A stretch of 64,000 nt of DNA, from NCBI RefSeq assembly GCF_003259845.1, contig NZ_QLMJ01000023.1, forward strand, positions 62,001 to 126,000, given 5' to 3'. The notes beneath the pieces were generated by a model, which saw only the letters and a program-made list of their open reading frames with translations, was not told the DNA's origin and did not search any database. A program made the position numbers and the translations under genes. The DNA comes from Actinoplanes lutulentus (GTDB taxonomy: Bacteria > Actinomycetota > Actinomycetes > Mycobacteriales > Micromonosporaceae). Below, piece by piece: positions 16,495-25,700 of this stretch (its first letter is position 1; each line of letters starts with the position of its first letter).

Positions 16495-16824
16495 TCAGTC
16501 GTCCTCGAACATCCGCCGGATATGCGGTGGCGTGTTGATCGGAATGTCAAGCATCGGCGGATCGTCGGGCGGCGGTCCCCACGGTGTCGGCAGTGAACCC
16601 TCCCGCTGAAGCCGCCGGCTCTTCCGGCTGTTGTGATACTCCAGCGGAATCTCGCCGAGGTCGATCGGATCCCCTGTCGACCCGCGTTTGGCCGCGACAA
16701 TGCCGACAAGGGGCCGGTGCTCGCCAGGTCCCGACGCGATCCACTGAGTCAGAGTCGGATGACCGTCGCCCCAGGGATGGGCAACCGTGACGATGATGTC
16801 GTCGTAATCCAAAGGATCGATCAT
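16495..16824 (-). CDS. Candidate immunity protein for RHS toxin 1
   Basis: This 109-residue acidic protein starts inside the stop codon of the RHS1 toxin gene (ATGA overlap, 16821-16824), the usual arrangement of toxin-immunity pairs. It has a central IVAAKRGSTGDPIDLGEIPLEY segment and a Pro-rich, acidic C-terminus (PPDDPPMLDIPINTPPHIRRMFEDD). There is no membrane segment, which would suit neutralisation of a toxin acting in the cytoplasm. I do not recognise a named immunity family. The role is inferred from position only. Confidence 0.6.
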   Translation of the reverse strand: MIDPLDYDDIIVTVAHPWGDGHPTLTQWIASGPGEHRPLVGIVAAKRGSTGDPIDLGEIPLEYHNSRKSRRLQREGSLPTPWGPPPDDPPMLDIPINTPPHIRRMFEDD

Positions 16825-19800
16825 GTCGCCGCCCAGGGTGCTGGTGGTAACGGGAACGGATTCGGCTGCGTGCTCACCATGTAATCCGCAAGATTCCGGC
16901 CGTCCATGCCGTCGAACAGTACTTCGCCCTCCATCCGGGACAGCTCGTTCTGCGGGTGAACGATCATCTCGTTCGGCACGCGGAAGAGGCTCAGGTCAGG
17001 CGCTCGACCGACGTTGGAGTGTCCCGGGAATCCGGTGGCGATGGTCGACAGCTGCGGTTCCGGGCTGGCGGCGGCGAGGTGCGGATCCGTCGTCAGGCTG
17101 AGGAATGGGCTGTGCTGGTTAGAGCCGGCGGCGTGCGACTCGGCGCGGCCGAGATAGTTCTCGCGGCTCGCGGTGGTGACGTCCATGACGTACTTCTGAT
17201 CCTCGATCGAGTCCAGCGTAAGACTTGGCCGCAGGGATTGCGGGTCGGCCAGGGTATGGAAACGCCACAGGTGCGTCATCCCCTCGGCGGCGTCCCGGGC
17301 TCCCGGGCTACGGATGACGCCACCGCTGAGCAGGTCAGATGCCAACGCTTTCGGACTGAAGACATTCCCGCCGGTCAGGCCTCGGTCGATCCCGCCGCTC
17401 ACGATGGACTCGGCGCCGTTGACGACGAGCTCCCGGACGAAGGGATTGGTACCCGCCAGACGGAACGAGCCGCCCACCGCAGCCGCGGTGCCCGCACCGG
17501 CGGCACCCGTCGCAGCGCCGATCAGGGCGGTCTTTCCAACTTCGGCCCAGTTCACCTCGCCGGTCGTGAACTTCTGGATGCCCGCACTCGCGCCGCCCGC
17601 GATCAACCCGCCGGACGCCGCCATCAGCGCGATCCCCGCCGGCCCACCCACCCCGGTGAACATCAGCGCCACCCCGCCGACCACCATCGCGCCCGCGGCC
17701 AGGTACTCCCAGTTCTCCCCCACCCAATCGGCCGCGTCCTCGAAGAACCCGCTGCCCATCCCATCCCGATAAGCAGCCATTTCCGCATCGGTGATCGGCC
17801 GCAACCCTGACGGATCCGCGCGCCCCAGCGGATCATTCCCCGCGTAGTGATACGGATTCCCCGACCACGCCGTCCCCGGCACGCTCGGCAATGGATCCGG
17901 GCTCAAGAAAGCCCGCGACGACGGGTCGTAAACCCGATTCCGCAACCAGGTCAGCCCGGCGAACTCCAGCTCACCGCCGAACCCGATCCCCGGCTCCACC
18001 AGCGCCGGCGCACCCCACTCGTCGCGCGCCGGGCCCGGCGTCCCCTGCCAGTCAGGTTCCAGCCGCGCCGCACCTGCCTGCCACGGCACGCCCGGTCCCG
18101 CCACCGCCTCGCCGCCCAGCCAGCACGGCGCACCGTCCCAGAGCACCGCCTGCCCGTCCACCTCGGCAAGCTCACCGGTCGCATCGACGCGGACCGAAAC
18201 CCGCCGATCACCCACGCTCACCGCGGTGAGACGCCCAAACCCATCCCATTCGTACGCACGAACAGCGTCCCGAAGTCGCCGACCGGATCCGTCGTATTCA
18301 GCGTCGTCGAGCTGACCGGCCGCGTCGTAGCCGTAAGCCTCTGATCCATCCCGGACAAGCCGGCCGGCGGCGTCGTAGGCGAGCTCCCTGCCGCCGGCCG
18401 AGATCAGCTGACCGGCCGGGTCGTAGCCGAAGGACCGCTCCCCCACTGCCGTGATCCGGCCGCCGGCGTCGCGGGTCAGCCTGGTCGCACGGCCTCCGAA
18501 CGAGTACTCGACGAGCCGCCCGTCCGAGTAATCCCAGGTGGCGCGCCTGCCGTCGGCCCCGTCGACGCTGACGATTCGTCCCAGCGCGTCCCGTGTGACA
18601 GCGAGATGACCGATCAGCGGGCTTGTCACACCGGACAAAAGCCCACCGGCGTCGTAGCTGTACGACGTCGTGGAACCGTCCGGCAGGATCAGCGCGGTCC
18701 GTTCACCGTCCGGGCCGTAGTCACGGCCCAGGACCAGCCCGTCGCGATCACGGGCAACGAGCCGGCCGGCCTGATCCCAGACCAGGCGTTGCCGGTACGG
18801 TCCGTCGTCGATCGCAACCGGACGGCCGAGCGTGTCCCGCCGGAACGCCACCGTCGAACCGTCACCCGCCGCCATCGTGACGACCCGCCCGGAGACGTCA
18901 TAACGCCAGGTGACGGTACGCCCGGCACCGTCGGTACGGCTGATCAGACGACCCGAGGCGTCCCAGCTGAACGTGGTGGTCCGGCCCAGCGGATCGGTCT
19001 CCGCGACGACTCGTCCCACCTCGTCGTGACGGCGGGTGACCACGCCACCGAGCGGATCGGTGACCGTGGTGAGCCAGCCGCGCGGGTGGTACTCGTAGGC
19101 GGTCCGATGGCCGAGCGGGTCGACCGCCGCCACGACGCGGCCGGCGAGGTCACGCTCATAACGCCGGGTGCCGCCCGCCGGATCGGTGACCGCCACCAGG
19201 CGCCCGACCGGATCGTAGGAGTAGCGGGTGCCGTCCCGCTCCACCAGACGCCCGGCGTCGTCATAACGGAAGGCAACAAACTGACCCGCACCGCCAGAGT
19301 CCACGGCCTCGTGGAGCCGAGGGGGCGCCGCATCCGCGTCCGCCCGATCGGCCGCGCGTGGCTGCGCGGCAGGAGACGCGCCGGCAGGTGACGCATCGGC
19401 AGGTGACACTGCTCCGGCGGCGATCATCGCCCCGTCCGCGTCGTACCGGAACTCGATTCGCCGGCCCGCGCCGTCGATCCGGGCCACTCTGCGCCCCGCC
19501 GCGTCGTATTCGAAAACGGTCACCCGGCCGCCCGGGGAAACGAGGCGGCGGATCCGGCCGGCCGGGGTGTACGCGACCCGCGTCACCCCGCCGACCGGGT
19601 CGGTGATCGAGACCCGGCGGCCGCACCGGTCGTACCCGGCTCTGGCCTCCGTGCCGTCCGGGCGCAGGTGGGAGACCGTGCGGCCGAGCTGGTCGTACGC
19701 GAACGTGCTGCCGGTCAGGCCGTCGCTGAGCCCGGCGATCCGGCCGGTCTCATCGACGGTGACGGTGCGGTGGACGCCGGCCGGGTCGACGGTGCCGATC

Positions 19801-21752
19801 GGGTTGCCCTCGGCGTCGTACTCGCGCAGCCAGGTCGCGCCCGCCGGATCGGTCGTGCCGGTCAGCCGGGACAGCGCGTCATAGGTGAAGTCCCACTTCG
19901 CGCCGCCCGGGGCGATCAGCCGGACCAGGTTGCCGATGTCGTCGTAGCGACGGCCGGTGATCTCGCCGAGCGGTCCGGCCGTCTGCTCGACAGCGCCGTG
20001 CTCGCCGTAACTGGTCTCGCGACGCGCTCCGGCCGGATCAGTAACGGACACGATCCGGCCGCCCGGCGAGTAGGCGTAGCGCCACACCCCGCCGCCCGGG
20101 TCCTCTCGCTCGACCAGGCGGCCACTGCCGTCGTACCGGAAAAGGGTCTGCCGCCCGAGCGGCGTGACCGTCGCGACCAGCCTGCCCTCGTCGTCGCGCC
20201 GCAGCAGCGCGGTGTTGCCGAGCGCGTCGGTCGCCGAGATCAGGTCGCCGGCCCGGTCGAAGCCGAAGGTGATCGTGACCCCGTCAGGATCGGTCACCCG
20301 GTGAACCAGGCCGTCGCGCACGTCGAACCCGGTCACCCCGCCCTCGGCATCGATGATCTCGGCCGGTGTCCGCTCGTCACCGAGGTATCGATATCGGACA
20401 GTCGCGTCGCCCGCCGCGACTTCGAGGACGCGGCCGGCATCGTCGTAGCGGTAGTCGACGACCTCGCCGGCGGGCTGGGTCCGGCGCAGGAGCCGGCCGT
20501 GGTCGTCCCAGCGCGAGATGGTCACCGCACCCTTGCGGTCGGTCACCGTGACCGGATTTCCCCACTCGTCATAGGTACGGCTCAGCCGTTCCCCATGACC
20601 GTCGGTGACCGACAACAGCCGCCCATGCTGATCATGAACATAGGTGTTCGTGACGCCGGTGAAGTCCCCGTCGCCGACGACGGTGACCCGGCCGGGCAGA
20701 TAGACGTACCGGGTGCGCCGGCCGAAGGACGACACCTGCTCGACCACCCGGCCGCTGGTGTCGTAGCTGTTCCGCGCCTCGGCCACCCCGTCGGCGTCGA
20801 CCACGGCGACGACACGGGCGTGCTCGTCCACCTCATAGCGGTGATCACCGCCCGCGACCAGAACACCATCCGCATAAACGAAATCCACATCGCCGACCGC
20901 CACGATCCGATCGCCGGCCCAGGTGACCGTGACCGTGCGGCCGCCACGCGCGGTGACACTGCTCAGCAGGCCATCGGTGTAGCCGAACGTGAGCGTGTCC
21001 GCTTCCAGCAGCCGCCCCACCGCGTCGAAAACCCACACCCGGCCGTCAAACCACCGCAACTCCAGCCCACCGTCAGCGCCATCTCCGGCACCGCCGTCGC
21101 TGGCTTCGGCTCGCGGCACGACCTCGGCCGCGATCCCGACCACCCAGCCGTAACCCACGCCCTGCCGCGGGAACACCGCCCGCTGCCCATCCGGCCCGGC
21201 ATAAACCGCACCCTCCGGCGACACCAGCAACCGGCAATCCGCCCACGACGACCAACCCAGACCGAACGCGCCCACCTCACCCGAGCGACTGTTGTAGACA
21301 CGACGCCACTGACGAGAATCGGACACCGCGATCAAGAAATTGCCGGTGGCCGTGTTCACCGGATCATCGGCGAACCCACTGGTGGGCGGAAAACCGTACC
21401 CAATGGGATCGTCGAAAGTCACCGAAGAACGACCACCGCCCAAGCCCGCAGCCCGCAGGGATGCGCTGATCGCCGCATCCGGAAGCGTCGCAAGATCACC
21501 GTCGCCACCCGCCGCCCGGAACGCCTGCGAAATCCGCGCCACCCATCGGGAGTCGACCTCGTTGAGATCCAGATATTGACCCAGGGCATTGATCAGCGAC
21601 GTAGCGTCCAGCCGGCCCCAGACGTTGCCGTCCTGAAACTCACCGTAAGCGGCCCGCAGCCTGGCGAGACGCCCGCGCAACTCGTCGTCGGCCGCGCGAT
21701 TGCCACGGACGAACGCGTCCAGATCATCCGGCCGAGCCGAACTCGTCGCCAC
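16821..21752 (-). CDS. RHS-repeat polymorphic toxin 1 with ADP-ribosyltransferase-like tip
   Basis: The 1643-residue protein starts at GTG 21752. Residues 1-110 are helical and probably WXG/secretion-related. DPVNTATGNFLI at 130-140 opens a DUF6531-type region, followed by dozens of YD repeats that should form the RHS cocoon. The core boundary, with NPYHYAGNDPLGRADPSGL, ends at 1317. A Gly/Ala-rich hydrophobic stretch and linker run to 1478. The unique tip (1479-1643) has LWRFHT (Arg1497), HSPFLSLTTD (Ser1548/1552) and SRMEGEVLF (Glu1608, Glu1610). This order matches the R-S-ExE pattern of ADP-ribosyltransferases. Without a structure comparison this stays an inference. It is one of two paralogous modules and is probably exported by type VII secretion. 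Confidence 0.88.
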   Translation of the reverse strand: MATSSARPDDLDAFVRGNRAADDELRGRLARLRAAYGEFQDGNVWGRLDATSLINALGQYLDLNEVDSRWVARISQAFRAAGGDGDLATLPDAAISASLRAAGLGGGRSSVTFDDPIGYGFPPTSGFADDPVNTATGNFLIAVSDSRQWRRVYNSRSGEVGAFGLGWSSWADCRLLVSPEGAVYAGPDGQRAVFPRQGVGYGWVVGIAAEVVPRAEASDGGAGDGADGGLELRWFDGRVWVFDAVGRLLEADTLTFGYTDGLLSSVTARGGRTVTVTWAGDRIVAVGDVDFVYADGVLVAGGDHRYEVDEHARVVAVVDADGVAEARNSYDTSGRVVEQVSSFGRRTRYVYLPGRVTVVGDGDFTGVTNTYVHDQHGRLLSVTDGHGERLSRTYDEWGNPVTVTDRKGAVTISRWDDHGRLLRRTQPAGEVVDYRYDDAGRVLEVAAGDATVRYRYLGDERTPAEIIDAEGGVTGFDVRDGLVHRVTDPDGVTITFGFDRAGDLISATDALGNTALLRRDDEGRLVATVTPLGRQTLFRYDGSGRLVEREDPGGGVWRYAYSPGGRIVSVTDPAGARRETSYGEHGAVEQTAGPLGEITGRRYDDIGNLVRLIAPGGAKWDFTYDALSRLTGTTDPAGATWLREYDAEGNPIGTVDPAGVHRTVTVDETGRIAGLSDGLTGSTFAYDQLGRTVSHLRPDGTEARAGYDRCGRRVSITDPVGGVTRVAYTPAGRIRRLVSPGGRVTVFEYDAAGRRVARIDGAGRRIEFRYDADGAMIAAGAVSPADASPAGASPAAQPRAADRADADAAPPRLHEAVDSGGAGQFVAFRYDDAGRLVERDGTRYSYDPVGRLVAVTDPAGGTRRYERDLAGRVVAAVDPLGHRTAYEYHPRGWLTTVTDPLGGVVTRRHDEVGRVVAETDPLGRTTTFSWDASGRLISRTDGAGRTVTWRYDVSGRVVTMAAGDGSTVAFRRDTLGRPVAIDDGPYRQRLVWDQAGRLVARDRDGLVLGRDYGPDGERTALILPDGSTTSYSYDAGGLLSGVTSPLIGHLAVTRDALGRIVSVDGADGRRATWDYSDGRLVEYSFGGRATRLTRDAGGRITAVGERSFGYDPAGQLISAGGRELAYDAAGRLVRDGSEAYGYDAAGQLDDAEYDGSGRRLRDAVRAYEWDGFGRLTAVSVGDRRVSVRVDATGELAEVDGQAVLWDGAPCWLGGEAVAGPGVPWQAGAARLEPDWQGTPGPARDEWGAPALVEPGIGFGGELEFAGLTWLRNRVYDPSSRAFLSPDPLPSVPGTAWSGNPYHYAGNDPLGRADPSGLRPITDAEMAAYRDGMGSGFFEDAADWVGENWEYLAAGAMVVGGVALMFTGVGGPAGIALMAASGGLIAGGASAGIQKFTTGEVNWAEVGKTALIGAATGAAGAGTAAAVGGSFRLAGTNPFVRELVVNGAESIVSGGIDRGLTGGNVFSPKALASDLLSGGVIRSPGARDAAEGMTHLWRFHTLADPQSLRPSLTLDSIEDQKYVMDVTTASRENYLGRAESHAAGSNQHSPFLSLTTDPHLAAASPEPQLSTIATGFPGHSNVGRAPDLSLFRVPNEMIVHPQNELSRMEGEVLFDGMDGRNLADYMVSTQPNPFPLPPAPWAAT
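19368..19412. repeat. 15-bp repeat expansion inside RHS1
   Basis: Three 15-base units of the type GGCAGGTGACGCATC lie in frame and encode SPADASPAGASPA. They form part of a low-complexity insertion absent from RHS2 at the same place. Confidence 0.75.
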
Positions 21753-21755
21753 GTC

Positions 21756-21786
21756 ACACCCGGCCAGACATATCGATCATCGCCAT
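21756..21786 (-). pseudogene. Remnant of a WXG-type gene start upstream of RHS1
   Basis: Upstream of RHS1, the minus-strand sequence ATG GCG ATG ATC GAT ATG reads MAMIDMSGRV and then a stop. It matches the start of the intact gene before RHS2 (MAMVDLRG). Almost the whole ~450-bp gene has been deleted, bringing its start codon next to the RHS1 start. Confidence 0.65.
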
Positions 21787-21808
21787 CCCCCGAATCTGGC
21801 AAGTGATT

Positions 21809-21837
21809 GCGATGATAGGCCGGATGTGCGGACAATG
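21809..21837 (+). promoter_or_regulatory. Conserved upstream element of the WXG100 gene
   Basis: GCGATGATAGGCCG, then a variable stretch, then GACAATG: 25 of 29 bases match 28100-28128, in front of the decayed WXG100 copy. Its conservation between the two modules suggests a promoter or operator between the divergent genes. Confidence 0.45.
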
Positions 21838-21892
21838 TCAGTCCAGAATGAGCTGCGCCGAATTCGATCAACGATTGCGGGGAATGGTCACG

Positions 21893-22177
21893 ATGGCGGC
21901 ACGGGTACTCTCGACCGATCAGGCGAAGACGTCGATTCAACAGGTCCAATCGATCATCAACGGCGGTCTCACCGACCAGATCGCCCAGCTCGACGCCCAG
22001 GGAAAAATGCTCTCCAACCCGGACGTGTGGGACGGTCCGCTGGCGCAACAATTCCGCGACCAGACCTGGCCGGAGACAAAGGCAGCCCTCGACAAGGCAA
22101 AACAGGAATTGGATCAATTGCGCGACCAGCTACAGAAGATCGCCGCCAACATCATGACCGCCGGCGGCGGCTACTGA
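21893..22177 (+). CDS. WXG100-like small secreted protein
   Basis: ATG 21893 (GGGG about ten bases upstream) gives 94 residues, the usual length of WXG100 proteins. The protein is entirely helical, with a central turn VWDGPLAQQF in place of WxG, flanked by coiled-coil-like helices (QVQSIINGGLTDQIAQLDAQ and ALDKAKQELDQLRDQLQKIA). WXG100 proteins are type VII secretion substrates or chaperone partners for larger toxins. It diverges from RHS1, so it is the probable export partner of that toxin. An internally deleted copy lies at 28154. ATG 21884 is an alternative start. Confidence 0.8.
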   Translation: MAARVLSTDQAKTSIQQVQSIINGGLTDQIAQLDAQGKMLSNPDVWDGPLAQQFRDQTWPETKAALDKAKQELDQLRDQLQKIAANIMTAGGGY

Positions 22178-22220
22178 TCAGATACGGACGCCGGGGCCAC
22201 CCACGGCCCCGGCATCCCGT

Positions 22221-22403
22221 TCACCGCGGCCGAATATAAATGATCTCCCAGTAGTCGCCGCCGTCAGCGTGCCGCCCCCGGTTCAACCGAATGTCCTCAT
22301 CGGGCGGCGTGAAGCCGACCCGCTCCACCCACGCCTCAAACTCACGGATCATCTCGTCCCGTGTCCGCCCGGACGCCACCCGCTCCCAGCCGTCACCGCT
22401 CAC
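22221..22403 (-). CDS. Small hypothetical protein of the RHS2 immunity cluster
   Basis: GTG 22403 overlaps the stop of the upstream zinc-ribbon gene (GTGA), which fixes the start and gives 60 residues. The protein has an amphipathic helix (TRDEMIREFEAWVERVGF) followed by an acidic/basic region and a hydrophobic end (DYWEIIYIRPR). No family is recognised. It is the last gene of the RHS2 operon and, with the zinc-ribbon protein, a candidate immunity factor. Confidence 0.6.
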   Translation of the reverse strand: MSGDGWERVASGRTRDEMIREFEAWVERVGFTPPDEDIRLNRGRHADGGDYWEIIYIRPR

Positions 22404-22732
22404 GGCTCGACAATGAGGTAGGCCTCGTTCACGCCGGCCCACAGGTCACTGGAACTCTGCGTGACCGACTCGATGACGTTGTCCCGGATTGCGATGTCGT
22501 ACAACCACTCGGGCTCGTCGCCACAGGCAGAACACAGTTCCGGGTATCCCATCACCCGGACCAGGTGCGCCGGCACACCCTCGTCGTTGACGCCCCACCG
22601 CAAGGTATCGCCGACCTCGTATTCGAAGGCTCGGCGCGCGCCGTACTTGAACTGCACCCGTCTGCGGATCTTGTTGCCGCAGTTCGGACACTTCTCGTCG
22701 GCCGGCACGGTGACGACGTTGAATGCGCTCAT
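22400..22732 (-). CDS. Zinc-ribbon protein directly downstream of RHS2, candidate immunity protein
   Basis: The 110-residue protein starts at ATG 22732, sharing one base with the RHS2 stop (TAATG), so it is translationally coupled to the toxin. Two CxxC pairs, Cys15/Cys18 (KCPNCGN) and Cys67/Cys70 (LCSACGD), should bind one zinc ion. The intervening beta-rich region contains YEVGDTLRWG. No catalytic motif is seen. Position immediately after the PIN-type toxin tip argues for neutralising that toxin, but a nucleic-acid or ribosome-binding role is not excluded. Confidence 0.65.
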   Translation of the reverse strand: MSAFNVVTVPADEKCPNCGNKIRRRVQFKYGARRAFEYEVGDTLRWGVNDEGVPAHLVRVMGYPELCSACGDEPEWLYDIAIRDNVIESVTQSSSDLWAGVNEAYLIVEP

Positions 22733-25700
22733 TAGAAGGGCTCCACCGAATAGGGGTACTGCTGAAGGAAATTGGTGAGCTGACGGTCATTGGTGATAAG
22801 CGGGACCCCGTCACGCATCGCTGATGCCGCCACCCGGGAATCTTCCTCGCCCAGTGCACGGGTGTTGCCGAACTGATCCGTCATCTGCGAGGCCCGTTCC
22901 TGCAGCGCTTTGGCCTCTTCCTCGGTCGCCGCGGCACCGATTCGGCCGTCCCTCGCCTCCATGAACGCGTCGAACCGAGCTTGGTCCCCACCGCGAAGAT
23001 ACTCGGACGCCGCCTGCGGCGACACGACTGGAGCGCGGCCGGCAAGGGCCGTGTCAAGGCGCGCGAGTTGTCCGTAGTCGAGTCCCTGAATGATGGGGTT
23101 CGCGTCCACGCCGACTTCGGGTGGCCGGGGCGGCGGCGGAAGATCAGGTGTGCCCAGGCGATTACCCGGAGCCGGAGCAGCGCCGCCAGTCAGAAGATCA
23201 GCGGCAAGCGCCTTGGGATTGAAGATGTCACCGCCGGTCAGGCCCCGTTCCAGGCCGCCGCTGACCAGTGCCTCCGCACCGTTCAACACCAGCTCGCGGG
23301 CGAACGGGTTTGTTGCTGCCAGGCGGGCTGTGCTGCCCAGGGCCGCAACCGTGCCGGCACCCGCTGCGCCGGTCACCGCGCCGACCAGGGCGTCCTTGCC
23401 CACCTGGCCCCAGTCGACCTCGCCGGTGGTGAATTTCTGGATGCCCGCGCTGGCGCCGCCCGCGATCAGGCCGCCGGACGCCGCCATCAGCGCGATCCCG
23501 GCCGGGCCGCCGACGCCGGTGAACATCAGCGCGACGCCGCCGACGATCATGGCGCCGGCGGCCAGGTACTCCCAGTTCTCACCGACCCAGTCGGCGGCGT
23601 CCTCGAAGGCGCCGCTGCTCATGTCGTCGCGGTAGGCGGCCAGCTCGCTGTCCGTTATCGGTCGCAGGCCCAGCGGGTCCGCGTGGCCTAGCGGGTCGTT
23701 GCCGGCGTAGTGGTACGGATTGCCCGACCATGCGGTCCCCGGCACGGCCGGCAGCGGGTCGGGGCTCAGGAAGGCACGGGACGACGGGTCGTAGACGCGG
23801 TTGCGCAGCCAGGTCAGCCCGGCGAACTCCAGCTCGCCGCTGAACCCGAGACCCGGATCGGTCAGCGCCGGTGCGCCCCACTCGTCGCGGCGGTCGCCGA
23901 CGGTGCCCTGCCAGTCCGGCGTGAGCTGCGACGATCCGGCCTGCCAGGGCATACCGTGTGCCGCGATCGGGGTGTCCCCGATCAGACACGGCCGGCCGTC
24001 CCAGAGAACCGCCTGGCCGTCCACCTCGGCCAGTTCGCCCAGCGGATCAGTGCGCACGCTCATCACGCGGCCGCCGGCCGAGACCGCCTTCAGCCTTCCG
24101 AACCCATCCCATTCGTACGCACGAACGGCATCCCTGAGCCGCCGCCCGGAACCGTCGTACTCGTGGTCGGAATCGGACAGCTGGCCGGCGGCGTCGTAGA
24201 TGAACGTGCGATCGCCGTCGCGGACCAGCCGACCGGCCGGGTCGTATTCCAACGTCTTGGCGTCCACCGTGACGAGCTGCCCGGCCGCGTCGTAGCCATA
24301 GGTGCGCGTCCCGTCCCCGGTGATCCGCCCACCCGCATCCCGGGTCAGCCGCGCGCGCCGGCCAGCCCGGCCAGCCCGGCCAGCCCGGTCAACCCGGTCA
24401 ACCCGGTCAACCCGGTCAGCCCGGCCGACTCCGTCTGCTTCGTCGGCTTCGTCGGCGAGCGCATAGCCGGTTAGATGGCCGTCGGCGGCGTACTCCCAGG
24501 TGGCGCGGCGCCCGTCGGCCCCGTCCAGAGCGACGATTCGTCCCAGGGCGTCCCTTGTGACAGCGAGATGACCGGTCAGCGGGCCTGTCATGCCGGACAA
24601 AAGCCCGCCGCCGTCGTAGGTGTAGGACGTCGAGGAGCCGTCCGGCATGGTCAGCGCGGTGCGCTCACCATCCGGGCCGTAGCTGCGTCTCATCGCGAGG
24701 CCGCCGCGGCGCCGTTCGACCAGGCGTCCGGCCCGGTTCCAGCTGAGCGTCACCTCGAGGTCGCCCTCGCGCACCGCGACCGGCCGCCCGAGCAGATCAC
24801 GGCGGAACGTGATCCGGGAACCGTCCCCGGCCTCGATCGAGACGACCCGCCCCGAGCCGTCGTACGCCCAGCGCACAGCTCGCCCGGCCCCGTCGACCCG
24901 CCCGATCACCCGCCCGGCCGGGTCGTAGCTGAACCTGGTCTGCCGGCCCAGCGGATCGATCGCCTCGACGACCCGCCCGGCCTCGTCGTGGCGGTAGCTC
25001 GTGGACGCGCCGAGCGGATCGGTGATCCGGGTGAGCCAGCCGCGCGGGTGGTACTCGTAGGTGCTGCGGTGGCCGAGCGGATCAACGGCGGCGACGACCC
25101 GCCCGGCCGCGTCACGCTCGAAACGGCGGGTGCCGCCGGCCGGGCCGGTGATCGCGACGACGCGGCCGGTGGCGTCGCGGGTGTACTGGATGCCGTCGCG
25201 GGAGGCGAGCCGGCCGGCCTCGTCGTACGTCATCCGGGCGAGCCCGGCCGTGACCATCGCGCCGTCGGCGTCGTAGGAGAACGCGGTGCGGCGGCCCGCG
25301 CCGTCCACACGGGCGGTGGTGCGGCCCGCCGCGTCGTGTTCGAAAACGGTCGCCCGGCCGCCCGGTGTGATCACCCGGCGGACCCGGCCGGCCGGGGTGT
25401 ACTCGATCCGGGACCGGCCGCCCTCCGGGTTCTCGATCAGGGTGCGGCGGCCGCAGCGGTCGTACCCGGCGCGGGCGGCGGTGCCGTCCGGGCGCAGGTG
25501 GGCGAGGGTGCGGCCGAGCCGGTCGTACTCGAACGCGCTGCCGGTGACGCCGTCGCCGAGCCCGGTGACCCGGCCCTCGCGGCCGACCGTGGCGGTGTGC
25601 CGGGTGCCGACCGGGTCGGTCGCGGCGACCAGATTGCCCTCGGGGTCGTACTCACGCAGCCAGGTCGCGCCGGCCGGGTCGGTGGTGCTGGTCAGCCGGG

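Noticed and set aside
23100..23135. Another copy of the GACTTCGGGTGG element inside RHS2
   Set aside because: The short match lies in coding sequence for a Pro-rich linker and lacks the flanking dyad, so it is probably chance.
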